From contig JALGAS010000003.1 of assembly GCA_023078685.1 (NCBI GenBank), positions 5,952,001 through 6,016,000 on the forward strand: a stretch of 64,000 bases of DNA, read 5' to 3'. The position numbers were made by a program, and so were the translations under genes. This stretch comes from Neopestalotiopsis rosae (lineage: Eukaryota > Ascomycota > Sordariomycetes > Amphisphaeriales > Sporocadaceae). Positions 39,802 to 51,046 of this stretch are shown here, one piece after another. Positions within the stretch are counted from its first letter, which is position 1. Every line of letters starts with the position of its first letter. The notes beneath the pieces are model-generated. The model saw only the letters and a list, made by a program, of their open reading frames with translations, made no database searches and was not told the DNA's origin.

Positions 39802-41147
39802 TTACCTCGTGGTCAAGTTTTTCTCTGAGCTACAATCCAACCCATCCTCAATATCTCTCTTTGGAGACACTACCGTAGCACTCATCTCGGTCGATGTTTC
39901 CTTGGTGGCATCCGACTTTCTTCGGCTTGCGTAGTACGAGCTGTCCTTGAACGTGCTGCTGACCTGGCGGGTGATGCGGACCAGGATGAGGCGCAGGGTC
40001 GGCATGCACGTGCAAATGATGCCAATGGTGATTTCGAGCGTCGACCAGAGACAGACGTTGAAGTAGTCCCAGGTCAGGTTGATGGAGCCTTTCATCAGCA
40101 CGAGGAAGACTAGCCGAATGATGCTAACGACGGTGACACTGAGAAGGTGTTGCATTAGTATCAGTTCATCGACCTGCTGGTGATGTTGGCAGGGTGGAAC
40201 TTACAATGATCCAACAACAAACATGGCACTGACTCCAATCTTCTTCCACTTGCTGAGTTGCAGCCCCCAAAGCTGGTAGATCGGGATGGTGATGAGCCAA
40301 AGGTCGATGGCGATACTAATCGCCCCATTGGCCCAGGCCAAGGCATTGAAGTCAATGCACTTTCCCTGGCTGCCTTGGAACTGATTCCAGAAATGCGAGA
40401 GCGGCGCGCATTGACCAAAGGGAACAAGGACAAAGGCGATGCCGTAGAGAAGGTCGAAAATTCCCGTCAAGATGAGTATCCGCCGCACTTTCCTCCCAGG
40501 AAAGATGGTCAGGTAAAACGCAATCATCGACAGCTTGAGCATAAAGGACTCGAAGAAATAGAGGAGCTCCATCAACCAGAAACCAATGGCGAAATGTTTT
40601 AGAGTTTCCGGCGTTAGTGTCCATATATCCTGACCCAGCCCGTTGGCCATGAGGAAGACGTGGTTGACCACCGCTGATGGTATACAGGCGGCCCATGTAG
40701 CAAGAATAAACCAGTCGTCGACGCGAAGGCCGGTCGTAGTATAGAAGAACTTGTAGATGAATCGGCTCCATACGAATACGGTGGCAAACGCCATTAATAT
40801 GACGGACATTTCCAGGTAATCAACTCTCGCTTCTCGGGGTGCCACGCCGCAAGTGGTTTGTGTAACGTTTTTCGTGACTGTTCGTCAGTGAGTAATCAAA
40901 TTTCGATATGTCTTTTTCGGACAATTTTACACACCTAGTGCTTCTGGTATCGTACAATGGCTCAGGACGCAACCTTCCACACTGGCTTGCAGTGCCATGT
41001 TCGTGCATTGGCACGCAAGATCCGTTATGCTGCATGTCGATGCTTTGATAGCAGTCAACAGACAGCTCAGCTGTAGTCTGTCAGAGTGAATTCTCCGAGA
41101 TAAAAGATGCCTTTGCCTCCTACCGCACACGTTGGAAGCTGGTCCAT
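39802..41147 (-). CDS. CFEM-domain, Pth11-type seven-helix receptor-like membrane protein
   Basis: Four minus-strand exons (41147-41124, 41070-40935, 40877-40205, 40138-39802) join to 389 aa; introns are 53, 57 and 66 nt with GT-AG ends. An extracellular CFEM domain is formed across the first two introns: its Cys lie in LPTCALSCL, STCSITDLACQCTN, EGCVLSHC and TTCGVAP. Seven hydrophobic segments follow, with the Pth11/rhodopsin-like landmarks GLRVDDWFILATW, ESFMLKLSMIAFYL and GKCIDFNALAWANG, then a polar tail with Ser/Thr. Pth11-like receptors sense surface or host cues and feed cAMP signalling in plant-associated fungi. The first exon found (MDQLPTCA) lacks a signal peptide. A further 5' exon may be missing, so the true start is uncertain. 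It lies 172 bp right of the transposon. Confidence 0.83.
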
Positions 41148-43913
41148 GATTTCTGTATTGCTGATGAGTAAATCGGAAGCCGGGTGCTGATGGTTGATTG
41201 AGAGAGCGAAGCAAGTTCAGAGCAGTGCTCAAGAACCAATGCTTGTTCCGTGAGAGTGAGGTCGAGATTCACGAACTTGATACACATAGCTTCACAACTC
41301 CGCAAGATCTATAACGACAACAGGGGTTGGGGCAGACATTTATCTATGCGACAGAGTGCAAGGGCCTCTGTCCGCCCCTCTCGCACGTGTAGAAAGGCAT
41401 TCCGCACCCATGACGGACCACTTCCACCGGGAGATCGACACCAGGATAGGGTCCATACATCCCCAGGTCTTTGCTATATGTTCGGACGGTCGCTTATGCT
41501 CGTACGCAGTACTTTGTACTCATTTGGATCTGCAGGCTCTATCGGCGGGTATCGAATCCCCACTTACATGAATCACAGTCTCGAGATGTCACACTATTGA
41601 GTGTGTGCTCTGTTCGCTCTGTGCCGAATGCTACTCTGTCCCCTGTCCACGTCCTGCACGTATGGATTAGAGATGAGTCGGGAGGCGCTTGTGCTGCATG
41701 GTTGAGACGTCGATCCTATACGGATTCGCGCGAACTGCTTGATCTTAGCACGGCGCAAGGTTGGCGCATGGACCCGTTGGACGCTATAGAGGGCGGCGTC
41801 CTTGTCAGTCAAGGTACTAGTGGCTGGTGTCGCGGTGGCTCGAGATCTCTCTCCTCTCACCTTTTTGGACCCGGGTATAAGCCCAGGCACACTTTTTGGG
41901 ACTTATGCACGGTGACGGTCGCAAAGCCAATCTCGTTGAGAATTAAGGAACTTCTGTTCGTGTGGCGAACAGCTGTCAAGAAGAGAAAAGATGCATCAAT
42001 CGAGTCAGCAGTTTGCGCTCGGGTCCTCTCGAGACTAGGCCATATACCGACACCAACAAAACATCAGTGCGTGCTTAAGCTCATCCTTGACAAGGCAACA
42101 GTAACACTTGTGGGTTTTTATCCGGCACATCAGCCGAAACTTAAAAACTCAGATAACTCAAATTCTTGTTTGTTATCGCGATGCATTTGATGTTGCCATT
42201 GAAGACGAATCATAGGGAGGCAAAGCCTTTCACTCGACCAGGACTAGAGCCCCGTTACTACCCATTTGAATTCCAGCATTCAGTTGCGATTGGTGGGGCT
42301 TGATATTGTAACAGTAGCTTCAACTTGTGTCACAGTGTCACGATTCTCACTTGGGATCTCAGGTTAAGCGGCGCGGACAACCTAGACGAATCCTTCCGTT
42401 GACGTTCGAATGTAAACATTTTCATAGCTCCTTGTCTGCTATGATGGTATGTTATTTCATATTTAGACAACGTGGAAATGTATCTAAGTATTTAGCAGTT
42501 AGTCGTCTCAAATATCAAATGTAAGCACTGAGCTACGTCAAAATTCGACGAAGCTACCTCTTGTCCTTGTTCTGGTGAATGTTTTGGCCCTTGAATGCAA
42601 TCCTGCTCAACACTCTCGGCCGAGTGAAATTGTGTCCTTGCAGCTAGACTTCGCCCCTGGTTTTGGCTCCCCCTTCATCCGATGATACGACCTACTACTG
42701 GATAGCCCGATTGCCACATTGGGCTAACGACATACGCCGCGTTTGGCCGTCTTGCAACGGTTGGCCCCATCCACCATTATTCTCCAGGAACATTGTGGGC
42801 TGTTGTAAAATTCTGATGAAGTCGGTGGTTGGACTCGTAGTGCCTGAGTAGGCGGTCATGCTAGCAGTCTGTGCTGGGAGACTGGGTCATCCAAAGTGAT
42901 ACTACAGGTCGATGATGACCAGAATACTTGCCAAAATACGCATCAATAGGAAACACTTTACCAAATACTTGAAGCTAAGAGCTACAGGAACACTAAGAAC
43001 CTCCAAAGGTCCCAACTGTCTTTGCCCTACGTGCGGGTCCGTGAGATTGCGTTCTTTTAGTGTACAAGTCAGCTCATGAGCGCCTTAGTCTTGTACTTCT
43101 GTTCTTGCTCATGGTACTCTAGCCGGAGACGCAAAAGAAAGCAGTCTGCGCTGAGGGGAGAAACATAGGTAAGCATCGAGCTCTGCACTGTTCTTGACCC
43201 CGTCACGAGTACTCGCCTAGGCATGAGCAAAGGCGAAGTCGCAGGGACAGCAAGGCCCTCAATGATGGGCATTCAAACTTTCCCACCAACCCCGTGGGCG
43301 AAGAATCAGCGTGACATAAAACCGTCACGGGAACTAGAGGCGGGTAGACGGACCTCCGATGCTTGTGGTGGCTTATTCTTTGAGTCGATTACAAAAAGAA
43401 AGGCTCTCTGATACACATACTTGTCCCATAGTTTATACGGATCTTTGGCCCAAATGGGCGTTGAAGCACCGAAAGTGGAAGATTCTGGGTTGATGCTAAA
43501 CTGGATTCGTCTCCATGTCCGTGGTGCGGCTTCCTGCATAGTTTGGACTGTCAGTGCGTGAGTTTAGTGCTTGATATATGATGGAGTAGGCCCGTTAAGG
43601 AAGAAATTCTTTCTTGTGAGAATGGCTATTAGGGATGTCGCTTCTTGATACACGGTCAATATCTGTATTTAAGGTTTTGGCACAGACTCTTTGGTACGAT
43701 ACGCAGGCCTGGTCAATCATACTTGATACCACACTGATGTGGAGGGTTGCAGTAGAAAGCTTGCGACGGGTGTGCGCTAAAGGATCACGCAACAAATAAT
43801 TGCGTCTGGCAGGATTCTTGACCCATGTCTAGTGAGATGTTATTGATAAGAGATCAATATTGCAAAATGTTTCATTAGACGAGCTTATATTTCGAAATGC
43901 AACATGGCTTGTT
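41148..43913. other. 2.8 kb without a supported gene
   Basis: Contains a 239-codon plus-strand frame (41471-42190) with no domain, no splice partner and an odd composition rich in Arg, Ser and Cys; I treat it as spurious. Otherwise only short frames. The left part should contain the receptor promoter and possibly its missing leader exon. Confidence 0.4.
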
Positions 43914-45623
43914 TTACTGAATTTCCTGAGAGCGGGCCCTGAGTGCTATGCTTTTCTCAGCAAGGATACCCAGTTGCACTTCCCTCAAACTAACAGACGT
44001 ATGCAGGAACTCGGACAAGAAGTTGAAGTCGTCCATGCGCTGAGCGGCCTGCTCATTGTTGTGGGTGGGAACGTGGATGATTACATCGGCGAGTGCATTT
44101 GTGATCTCGAATAGCTTTCTGAGAATTCCCGAACCATGCTTCTCGATGCTCGGCCTCCCGAGAGACACAACCACTTGTCGCAACTGTTGCGAGAGCCGGA
44201 CTGGGAATTGTAGTGACATTGCGTTTGCTTCAAGCGATGCTGATTCCGAAGAGAGGAGGAGATTAGAGATCGCAAGCTGCCAAAGCAGCATGAGAAGCCA
44301 TTGTCTTGTGATGATAATGTCTGCTTTCTGTAAAGTTGATAAACATGCAGCGCCACGCCGCAACGGGCCAGTCTCGATGGGTGACGCTGTCTCGGCTCCT
44401 GCTACACTATCTCTCCGATACGCGTCACATTGTAGTTCCAGGTCAATGTCGTATAGACTATTCAAGTAATGCATCTTGGCCTCTATCCAAGCAGCCGTCA
44501 CCGGTTTCGGCGTAGGCTTGTTGGAGCTTAACCAATGCTGGACAAACTCATCATCCAAGCTGCTGAATAGCTTGATGAGATATTGCCATCCCACGTGAAT
44601 GTTTTCAGGTATTGATGTGTCCTCTTGTGGCAAAGATACTTCTGGTGGTAGTGGCGGTAAAGCGGGTGGGTAGTCAGCCATGATTGTCAGAAAGCGTTCG
44701 TGAATGAAGGCCTCCCAATATAGCCGAATACGTCTAGTCTTTTCAGAAAGGCTCAGTACACTGCTTTGATTCACTCCTTGGTCAGGATTCACCGGGCACA
44801 GTTCGGGATTTGTACACAGGCGGTCAACTCCGAGTAGCTGTATCAAGCTTATGGCTTCTCGCAAGATCACAAAGGCCTCGGCAAACTTATCAACAGCCAT
44901 GAGACAAATCTCGATAAAGATTGCCGTCATAATCAGACGCGCTGACAAATATGGATGCAAGCCTTCTGAGACGATGCTCATTGTTTGTGTCATCACAGTA
45001 GCGCGCGTGGTCAGGGCGATCCCCAGAAGCTGGTGGATTAGCTGCGACTTGTCGTGATGAGCCTGCCAATCCGGCGTTGTGAGGTTGATCGTCACCGCGG
45101 CGTATGCGTGAACCAATGCATGATCAACTGGATTCTCAACACGGTCCATGCGGTCGATAGACTCTAGCATTTCCAAAGGTGATATGATGGGATTGACCTC
45201 GTAGACGTAAAGAGTGTAGTCGTCGATCAGTCCCTTGAACCAATTCCTCGAGAACGAGGCTGGCGGTGATCCATTACCACTGCTGCTCACACTCAGCTGC
45301 GGGCTTGCACTGGCGCGGTGCCCACTGAACATTTGGTGGCTGGGTGTCGCTTCAGGGCTACCCCGCGGGGCATTGCCCCCTGTGGGAGATGCTGATTGTC
45401 CCTTGAGCTGCGCTATCACTGAGCCGCGCGTGACCCCGCTGCGCGAGCTCTTTGACCTCTGTGCCGAGTAAACGCATCGCAAGCCTAGATGGCTGCATTG
45501 CTGACAGCGATTGGTGTCGCCGTTGCATTTGACTCGACGGGCGCGACACCCATCACAGGCCCGACGTATCCGTTTAAGCGAGGGAGCAGAGCCTCGCTGT
45601 TGCTGGGTTTGCGCGTCAGCCAT
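43914..45623 (-). CDS. Zn2Cys6 transcription factor, probable maltose-cluster regulator
   Basis: Single exon, 569 aa. The N-terminal binuclear zinc cluster reads CDGCRARRVKCNGDTNRCQQ then CSHLGLRC (C-x2-C-x6-C-x6-C-x2-C-x6-C, about residues 23-50), preceded by a basic KRIRR. A Ser/Pro-rich linker follows, then a fungal-specific regulatory region with helices around WFKGLIDDYTLYVYEVNPI, AVDKFAEAFVILREAISLIQ and LYWEAFIHERFL, resembling MAL-activator/AmyR-type regulators. It is on the same strand as a maltose-type permease 423 bp upstream of its ATG, and the maltase lies beyond that. The arrangement matches the regulator-permease-maltase MAL clusters of yeasts and Aspergillus oryzae (malR, malP, malT). 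Function is inferred mostly from context; the DNA-binding domain is certain. Confidence 0.88.
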   Translation of the reverse strand: MADAQTQQQRGSAPSLKRIRRACDGCRARRVKCNGDTNRCQQCSHLGLRCVYSAQRSKSSRSGVTRGSVIAQLKGQSASPTGGNAPRGSPEATPSHQMFSGHRASASPQLSVSSSGNGSPPASFSRNWFKGLIDDYTLYVYEVNPIISPLEMLESIDRMDRVENPVDHALVHAYAAVTINLTTPDWQAHHDKSQLIHQLLGIALTTRATVMTQTMSIVSEGLHPYLSARLIMTAIFIEICLMAVDKFAEAFVILREAISLIQLLGVDRLCTNPELCPVNPDQGVNQSSVLSLSEKTRRIRLYWEAFIHERFLTIMADYPPALPPLPPEVSLPQEDTSIPENIHVGWQYLIKLFSSLDDEFVQHWLSSNKPTPKPVTAAWIEAKMHYLNSLYDIDLELQCDAYRRDSVAGAETASPIETGPLRRGAACLSTLQKADIIITRQWLLMLLWQLAISNLLLSSESASLEANAMSLQFPVRLSQQLRQVVVSLGRPSIEKHGSGILRKLFEITNALADVIIHVPTHNNEQAAQRMDDFNFLSEFLHTSVSLREVQLGILAEKSIALRARSQEIQ

Positions 45624-46046
45624 TCGTTGGACTGCCCAGATTGGATCTGTGTCAGCAATGAGAGGATGGATCTACAAACAAGGTAGGTGTGGTTGGTCCG
45701 GCCCGGGGAGAGAGAAAAATAAAAGGTTACCCCAATGTCAGCGTTGTGCCGACGCCTGAGCGCACACGCCATTGAGGATTTAGCGGTCTTGGAATGGCCA
45801 AGATGGGCTGACTTTTAGCGTCTGAATGAACCCGCATCTCGGCAGTCAATCGCAGATCTATCCATGAGTCTTCGCCCTAGAAAATCACCTTCGCAAGCTA
45901 TTACTTTCCCGGTTAAGAAAAGAACTACGACAATGCGTAAGAGTCAGATGATACATTCAATTAATGAAATTCTTGTTTTATCGATTGAAACACGAGCCCT
46001 TTTCCCTGCGCCTAGTCGTGATTGCTCTCAAGGTCTATTGCCATCT
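45624..46046. other. Intergenic between MAL-type regulator and permease
   Basis: 423 bp holding the regulator's promoter and the permease 3' UTR. No other feature seen. Confidence 0.45.
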
Positions 46047-47816
46047 CTACGATCTTTCCACCTTCTCAGTCTTCTCCACGTGTACCATGACCGACTTCTC
46101 CTCCAAGCTCTCTGGGTTCAACTCGTTCACAGCCGTCGATTTAAACTTCCTAGCAGGTGTCTTCAATTCAAAGAGCACATCAATCTCAGCGTATGTACGT
46201 CCCTTGGGCTCGGGCAGACGGAAAAATGTCCAAACAAAGCAGAGGGCACAAGTGCCTGCCCAGAAGAAGCCACACTTGGCACCCCAGTTCCAAGCCGTGG
46301 GGTTTAGCATGGGTGGCGTAATGATGGTCGCAACAATGCTAATCAGGTTGTACATGTTCCTTGCCAGAACGACCGACTTGGTCCTCAGTCGGGAAGAGGG
46401 CAGCTCAGCGACCAGAGTATAGCAGACAGGTCCGACTGTGCAGTCGTAGATGAAGGTAAACACTAGCAGGAGAGATCCAATCGCCCACTGTGCAGCAACG
46501 TTGGAGCGACCGGCCAGCGAGGTAAAGCCAATAGCCAACAGAGCGACCACCATGCATCCTTGGCCGTACAGGTAGATTGTGCGACGGCCAGCCCGGCCCA
46601 TGAGGAACCACGAGCAGATGGTGCCGACTCCGCCGAGGCAGAACTGAGCAATGGTCATGGTGAAGGCGTTGCTGACGTCCAGACCGGCTTGCTGATAGAA
46701 GTAACTTGAATATCCCATCAATGGGGATCCAGAGAGCACTTGGCTCACCCAGCACATGCATACGATTTCTGTACGGCGCAGATCAAAGCCCTTGAAGCAG
46801 TCGAGGTAAGATGTTCCCGCCGAGACTGCCTTGTTGTGTTCGTCCGTGTAGATAATCATAGCCACTGTCTCGTCGATACTGAAGGATGAGTCTGTCTTGC
46901 AGGTAAGTCGCTCGAGCGATCGTTTCGCATCTTCGATCCTGCCTTGACGGACAAGCCACCAGGGTGACTCGGGAATGAACAAGCAGCCGATGAATAGGGG
47001 AATGGGCCAGAACCTGTCAGTCTCAGAGTTAGTCATATTGTTTGGTGAGATACATTGTATTTGGAGGAGGCACGATATTAGCTTACCATTGTACAGCCAC
47101 AGGGATTCTATAGCCCCAGCTGTCTGCGCGGTGCACAAGCGCTCGCAACAGACCCGAAGCAATGATTTGTCCTGGTGGAAACGACCTTGTCAGTACAAAT
47201 TCTATTCAATTAAAGAATGACCAGGATCACACTTACCGAAAACCCAGCAAAGGTTCACATAGGTTGTAAGATAGGCACGCAGCTGAGTTGGCACAACTTC
47301 TGATGCGTATGTGCAGGCAAGAGTCTGGAAACATCCAAAAGGAATTCCGAGCAGAATTTGGCCCGCGAGAAACATGCCAATGCTGTGCGAAAAGAATGGG
47401 ATGAAGATGAACGAGACAATCAGGATCAGTCCACCCATCATTGTGTATCGATAACCGAATCGATCCGCAATGTAGCCGTTGAGAAAGAGACCAATGATTT
47501 GGCCGACGAGTGATCCCATGTTCAGGGCTGTTTGCCAAGTAGCTGATAGTTCGTATGATCCGTCAGGCTGAAGATCGCCGAATCGTTCTTCGAATGGCGG
47601 AAAGCCAATGAGACCGCCTAGGAGGATGAGATCGAATCCCTCCATGACAATAGCTGTGGAGAGCATAATCGACCAGAGCACACCTTTGCGATACACCTTG
47701 AGAGACTCTAGGAAGCCCATCTCGTGCTCGGCTTGCGTGGCCTTGGCCGCATCTTGGATGCTGTTGAAGGCTGCATCCTCGACCGCGGACTGCTTGAGAT
47801 CCTTGAGATCAGCCAT
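46047..47816 (-). CDS. MFS alpha-glucoside (maltose-type) permease
   Basis: Three minus-strand exons (47816-47237, 47171-47087, 47013-46047) give 543 aa; the middle exon is only 85 nt and restores VFGQIIASGLLRALVHRADS and the helix that follows. Sugar-porter features: twelve hydrophobic segments, NGYIADRFGYRYTMMGG, PESPWWLVRQGRIEDAKRSL after helix 6 (the PESPWWLV form is typical of fungal maltose/alpha-glucoside permeases), GRAGRRTIYLYG, and the terminal PEPKGRTYAEIDVLFE. It should import maltose or related alpha-glucosides with protons across the plasma membrane. It is divergent to the maltase at 49277, with CGG-triplet motifs in between, and next to a Zn2Cys6 regulator: a MAL-type cluster. 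Confidence 0.92.
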
Positions 47817-49276
47817 GTTACCGGCTTGAAGGTATGATAGTTTCAGAGGATCAAAGTGTATAGATTGAAGAGATGAGTGCTCAGAGTGAAGAGTTCATGA
47901 TCTGACCATGTCAAAAGCTTCAACCTTGGTGGCGGAGCCATCCCTACATATACTTGAGGCTCGACTAAGAGAATGTCATGATGCTCGTACGTATACAGGC
48001 CATGGCGTTCCAAGATTTCGTAACTTTCAATATAGGAATTGGAGCTGAAAACTCGGATCGAGTTTGACCCAATCAAAGAGGCCATTCGGCGATACCATCG
48101 GCCGCTAAGCGGCAAGTCCGGGGACGGCGAAATCTGGGGACCCCAGGGCACCAGTCGCTAATGCAATTTCCCCCATCATATGAGCGACATGGTGCCCAGA
48201 CTACCCGCATCGACATGGGCCTATGCGCCTTTGCGCCTTGAAAAGGTTGACGCGAGAATTGAGCGGAGTTCAACTAGGGATGCTAAGTTGCTCAGAGGGC
48301 GGGAGAACTCGCGATCACTCAGTCTGCCGTCGTGAAGTTCAAGTCACTAACGAGGTACTCAAAAGCAAAGTATGAGGATACTAATCGTTGCTGTCAGCCC
48401 TACATAATTCCTACGTCTTAGCAAACGTGATAGGTAACAGTGGACACGGCTAACCTATTCCTCATTGTTCGGCTTCATCAATATATACGTGAGGACTACC
48501 AGCTGAAAGTCTCAATTGCGGTCGACCTGGAAATGATAGATCTTCTGCATCCACCATTGGTCAAGGGCGAGGAAAATGGTTATTCGGGATGCGCAAACAT
48601 GCGTGGAATGTGAGCGAGATATTACTCAACATTAGATCATGATGGTTCTACATTATACGATTACAGCCAGCCTGGGTTGCATTCAAACATTCGATATTCT
48701 GGGGTGCAGCATCGCAGGCGCATGCAATCCCCGCATTCATGTCTAAGGTTAGTTCGCTTGAATGGTCATGATGTCGCAAGGTGCCAATGCTTTGCTACAA
48801 GCGGTCCTGGCGGTAAATCATGTGGAGCAAATACTCGCTGAATTGCTCGTGGAACCAGCTCCAGAATCAATCTCGGAGCGACATTGAGCCAATTGAAATT
48901 ACAGCTGAAGGAGAAGACGCTATCGCTGGGGTGGCGCATTATAGCGGCTGGTCTACACCTCGGATCGAGCTATCGCCAATGAGAGACCAGTTTGCTGTGC
49001 GGAGATCCTTCCAAACGGTTTGCATTTGGAGTCCTCAGATGGATAATTCAAGGGTCTTCTCATCAGTATAAAAATTCATGGCCACGTGGTTCGCAGTTGA
49101 TATCAAATGACTATATCTTGCAATCGCAAACTCCAGAAAGCACAACATCACCACTTCCAAGGGCAATCTTCCACAACCTAGAAGTGTGTAGAAACACAGT
49201 CACTCTTGTCACTTTGTCTTCAACCTCCGACAATCGTGTACTACTTGGTCATATCTTCTTTTGTTCAGATCTCAAT
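47817..49276. other. Divergent promoter region of permease and maltase
   Basis: 1.46 kb between the divergent permease and alpha-glucosidase genes. It contains the CGG-triplet array at 48087-48112; the rest shows nothing I can name. The maltase mRNA leader just before 49277 is C/T-rich. Confidence 0.5.
48087..48112. promoter_or_regulatory. Putative MAL/AmyR-type binding array: CGG-N9-CGG-N8-CGG
   Basis: Three direct CGG triplets at 48087-48089, 48099-48101 and 48110-48112, spaced 9 and 8 nt, 271 bp upstream of the permease ATG. From memory of the literature, yeast Mal63 prefers CGG half-sites 9 nt apart and Aspergillus AmyR CGG-N8-CGG; both spacings are present here sharing the middle triplet. 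The adjacent Zn2Cys6 gene is the natural candidate to bind it. Confidence 0.5.
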
Positions 49277-51046
49277 ATGCCTTCCGCTGAATCTTCAGCA
49301 ATGCTGGTGCCCGGCGCCAGCTCGCAGAAATGGTGGAAAGAGGCCGTCGTCTACCAAGTGTACCCTGCCAGCTTCATGGACTCTAATGGCGACGGACTTG
49401 GAGACGTCCGTGGCATCACCTCCAAGCTCGACTACATCAAATCATTAGGTGCTACCACCATCTGGGTCTGCCCGCATTATGACAGTCCTCAAGTCGATCT
49501 GGGTTATGACATCTCCGATTATGAGTCGGTTTTCCCACCTTACGGCACACTGCAGGATATGCAGGATCTCATTGACGGGTGCCATTCCCGAGGACTCAAG
49601 ATCATTGTCGATCTTGTTATCAACCATACTTCAGATCTCCACAAGTGGTTCAAGGAGTCGAGGTCATCCAAGACAAACCCAAAGCGCGACTGGTACATCT
49701 GGCGACCTGCCAAGTATGATGCCGACGGCAAACGTCAGCCTCCCAACAATTGGCGTTCAAACTTTAGCACCAACGCATGGACCTGGGACGAAGCCACACA
49801 AGAATACTACCTCCATCTCTTCTGCCCAGAACAGCCTGATCTGAACTGGGAGAACCCAGATACACGCAAGGCGATTTATTCTTCTGCCATCGAGTTTTGG
49901 CTCAAACGCGGAGTTGACGGCTTCCGTGTGGATACTGTCAATATGTACAGCAAGCCGGAAGGCCTGCCGGACGCTCCAATCATGAACCCCAAAGCAGAGA
50001 ACCAACCGGCTGCCAGCTTGTACTGCAACGGTCCCCGGATGACGGAGTTTCTCTCTGAGATGAACGCTGTCATGGCGCCCTACGACACCATGACGGTCGG
50101 AGAGTGCCCATGCACGCCAGACCGCTCGCGCGTCCTGCAGTATGTGTCGGCCGCCGCCAAGCAGCTGGACATGGTCTTCCAATTCGACGTCGTGGACGTC
50201 GGACAGGGTACTGAAGCCAAGTATGACACCACGCCGTTCAACTGGAAGCTCCCTGACCTGAAGCGGGCCATCAACAACAGCCAAAGCCTCATTGTCGGGA
50301 CTGATGCCTGGACCACGTCATTCATGGAGAACCACGATCAGGCGCGGTCCGTCAGCCGTTTCGCGTCCGACGCCCTCGGGTTTCGCGTGGCCTCGGGCAA
50401 GATGCTCGCCATGCTAAACGCCACGCTGTCCGGCACGCTGTTCGTGTACCAGGGGCAGGAGATCGGCATGGTCAACATGCCCAAGGACTGGCCCATCGAG
50501 GAGTACAAGGACGTCGAGTCGGGCAACTTCTACCGCTACGTCGCCGAGGCCACCAACAACGACCCCAAGGCCCTGGCTAAGGCCAAGACGGCCATCCAGC
50601 ACCTGTCGCGCGACCACGCCCGCTACCCCATGGCCTGGGACGCCTCGCCCCAGGGCGGCTTCTCGACCAACCCGGTCACGTGGATGCGCGTGCACGATCT
50701 CGCGGGCGAGATCAATGTCGCGGCGCAGCAGAACGACGAGAATAGCGTTTTGGCCTTTTGGCGGCAGATGCTGCGCACTCGCCAGGACCTTTCGCGGTTC
50801 CTGGTCTATGGCTACTACGAGATTATTGATGAGGAGAATGAAAAGGTCTTTTCGTACTGGAAGACCAATGGTAGCGAGAAAGCATTGGTTGTGCTCAACT
50901 TCACATCCGATGAGCAGGCGTTGAGTCTGCCGGACACGGTAAGCCAGGATCAACTCAAGCTGGCTGTGTCTACCTACGGTTCGTCGCAGAGTACTGCCAC
51001 GACGTTGAAGCCGTACGAGGGGCGGCTCTACGTATTGGAACACTAG
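49277..51046 (+). CDS. Intracellular alpha-glucosidase (maltase), GH13
   Basis: Single exon, 589 aa from ATG 49277; the frame is open further upstream but without homology, and 49277 begins a normal N-terminus with no signal peptide. Conserved GH13 regions are all present: WWKEAVVYQVYPASF, DLVINHTSD (region I), GFRVDTVNMYSK with the nucleophile Asp (region II), MTVGECP with the general-acid Glu (region III) and FMENHDQAR with the transition-state Asp (region IV). It also has the GH13 calcium-loop-like DSNGDGLGDVRGI. This is the oligo-1,6/alpha-1,4-glucosidase type found in fungal MAL clusters, which hydrolyses imported maltose to glucose in the cytosol. It is divergent to the permease. A long minus-strand frame over its GC-rich 3' half is a shadow. 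Confidence 0.96.
   Translation: MPSAESSAMLVPGASSQKWWKEAVVYQVYPASFMDSNGDGLGDVRGITSKLDYIKSLGATTIWVCPHYDSPQVDLGYDISDYESVFPPYGTLQDMQDLIDGCHSRGLKIIVDLVINHTSDLHKWFKESRSSKTNPKRDWYIWRPAKYDADGKRQPPNNWRSNFSTNAWTWDEATQEYYLHLFCPEQPDLNWENPDTRKAIYSSAIEFWLKRGVDGFRVDTVNMYSKPEGLPDAPIMNPKAENQPAASLYCNGPRMTEFLSEMNAVMAPYDTMTVGECPCTPDRSRVLQYVSAAAKQLDMVFQFDVVDVGQGTEAKYDTTPFNWKLPDLKRAINNSQSLIVGTDAWTTSFMENHDQARSVSRFASDALGFRVASGKMLAMLNATLSGTLFVYQGQEIGMVNMPKDWPIEEYKDVESGNFYRYVAEATNNDPKALAKAKTAIQHLSRDHARYPMAWDASPQGGFSTNPVTWMRVHDLAGEINVAAQQNDENSVLAFWRQMLRTRQDLSRFLVYGYYEIIDEENEKVFSYWKTNGSEKALVVLNFTSDEQALSLPDTVSQDQLKLAVSTYGSSQSTATTLKPYEGRLYVLEH

Noticed and set aside
41471..42190. 239-codon open frame on the plus strand
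   Set aside because: No domain, signal peptide or exon partner; composition is unlike the other genes here and many shorter frames overlap it. Kept only as part of the gene-free stretch.
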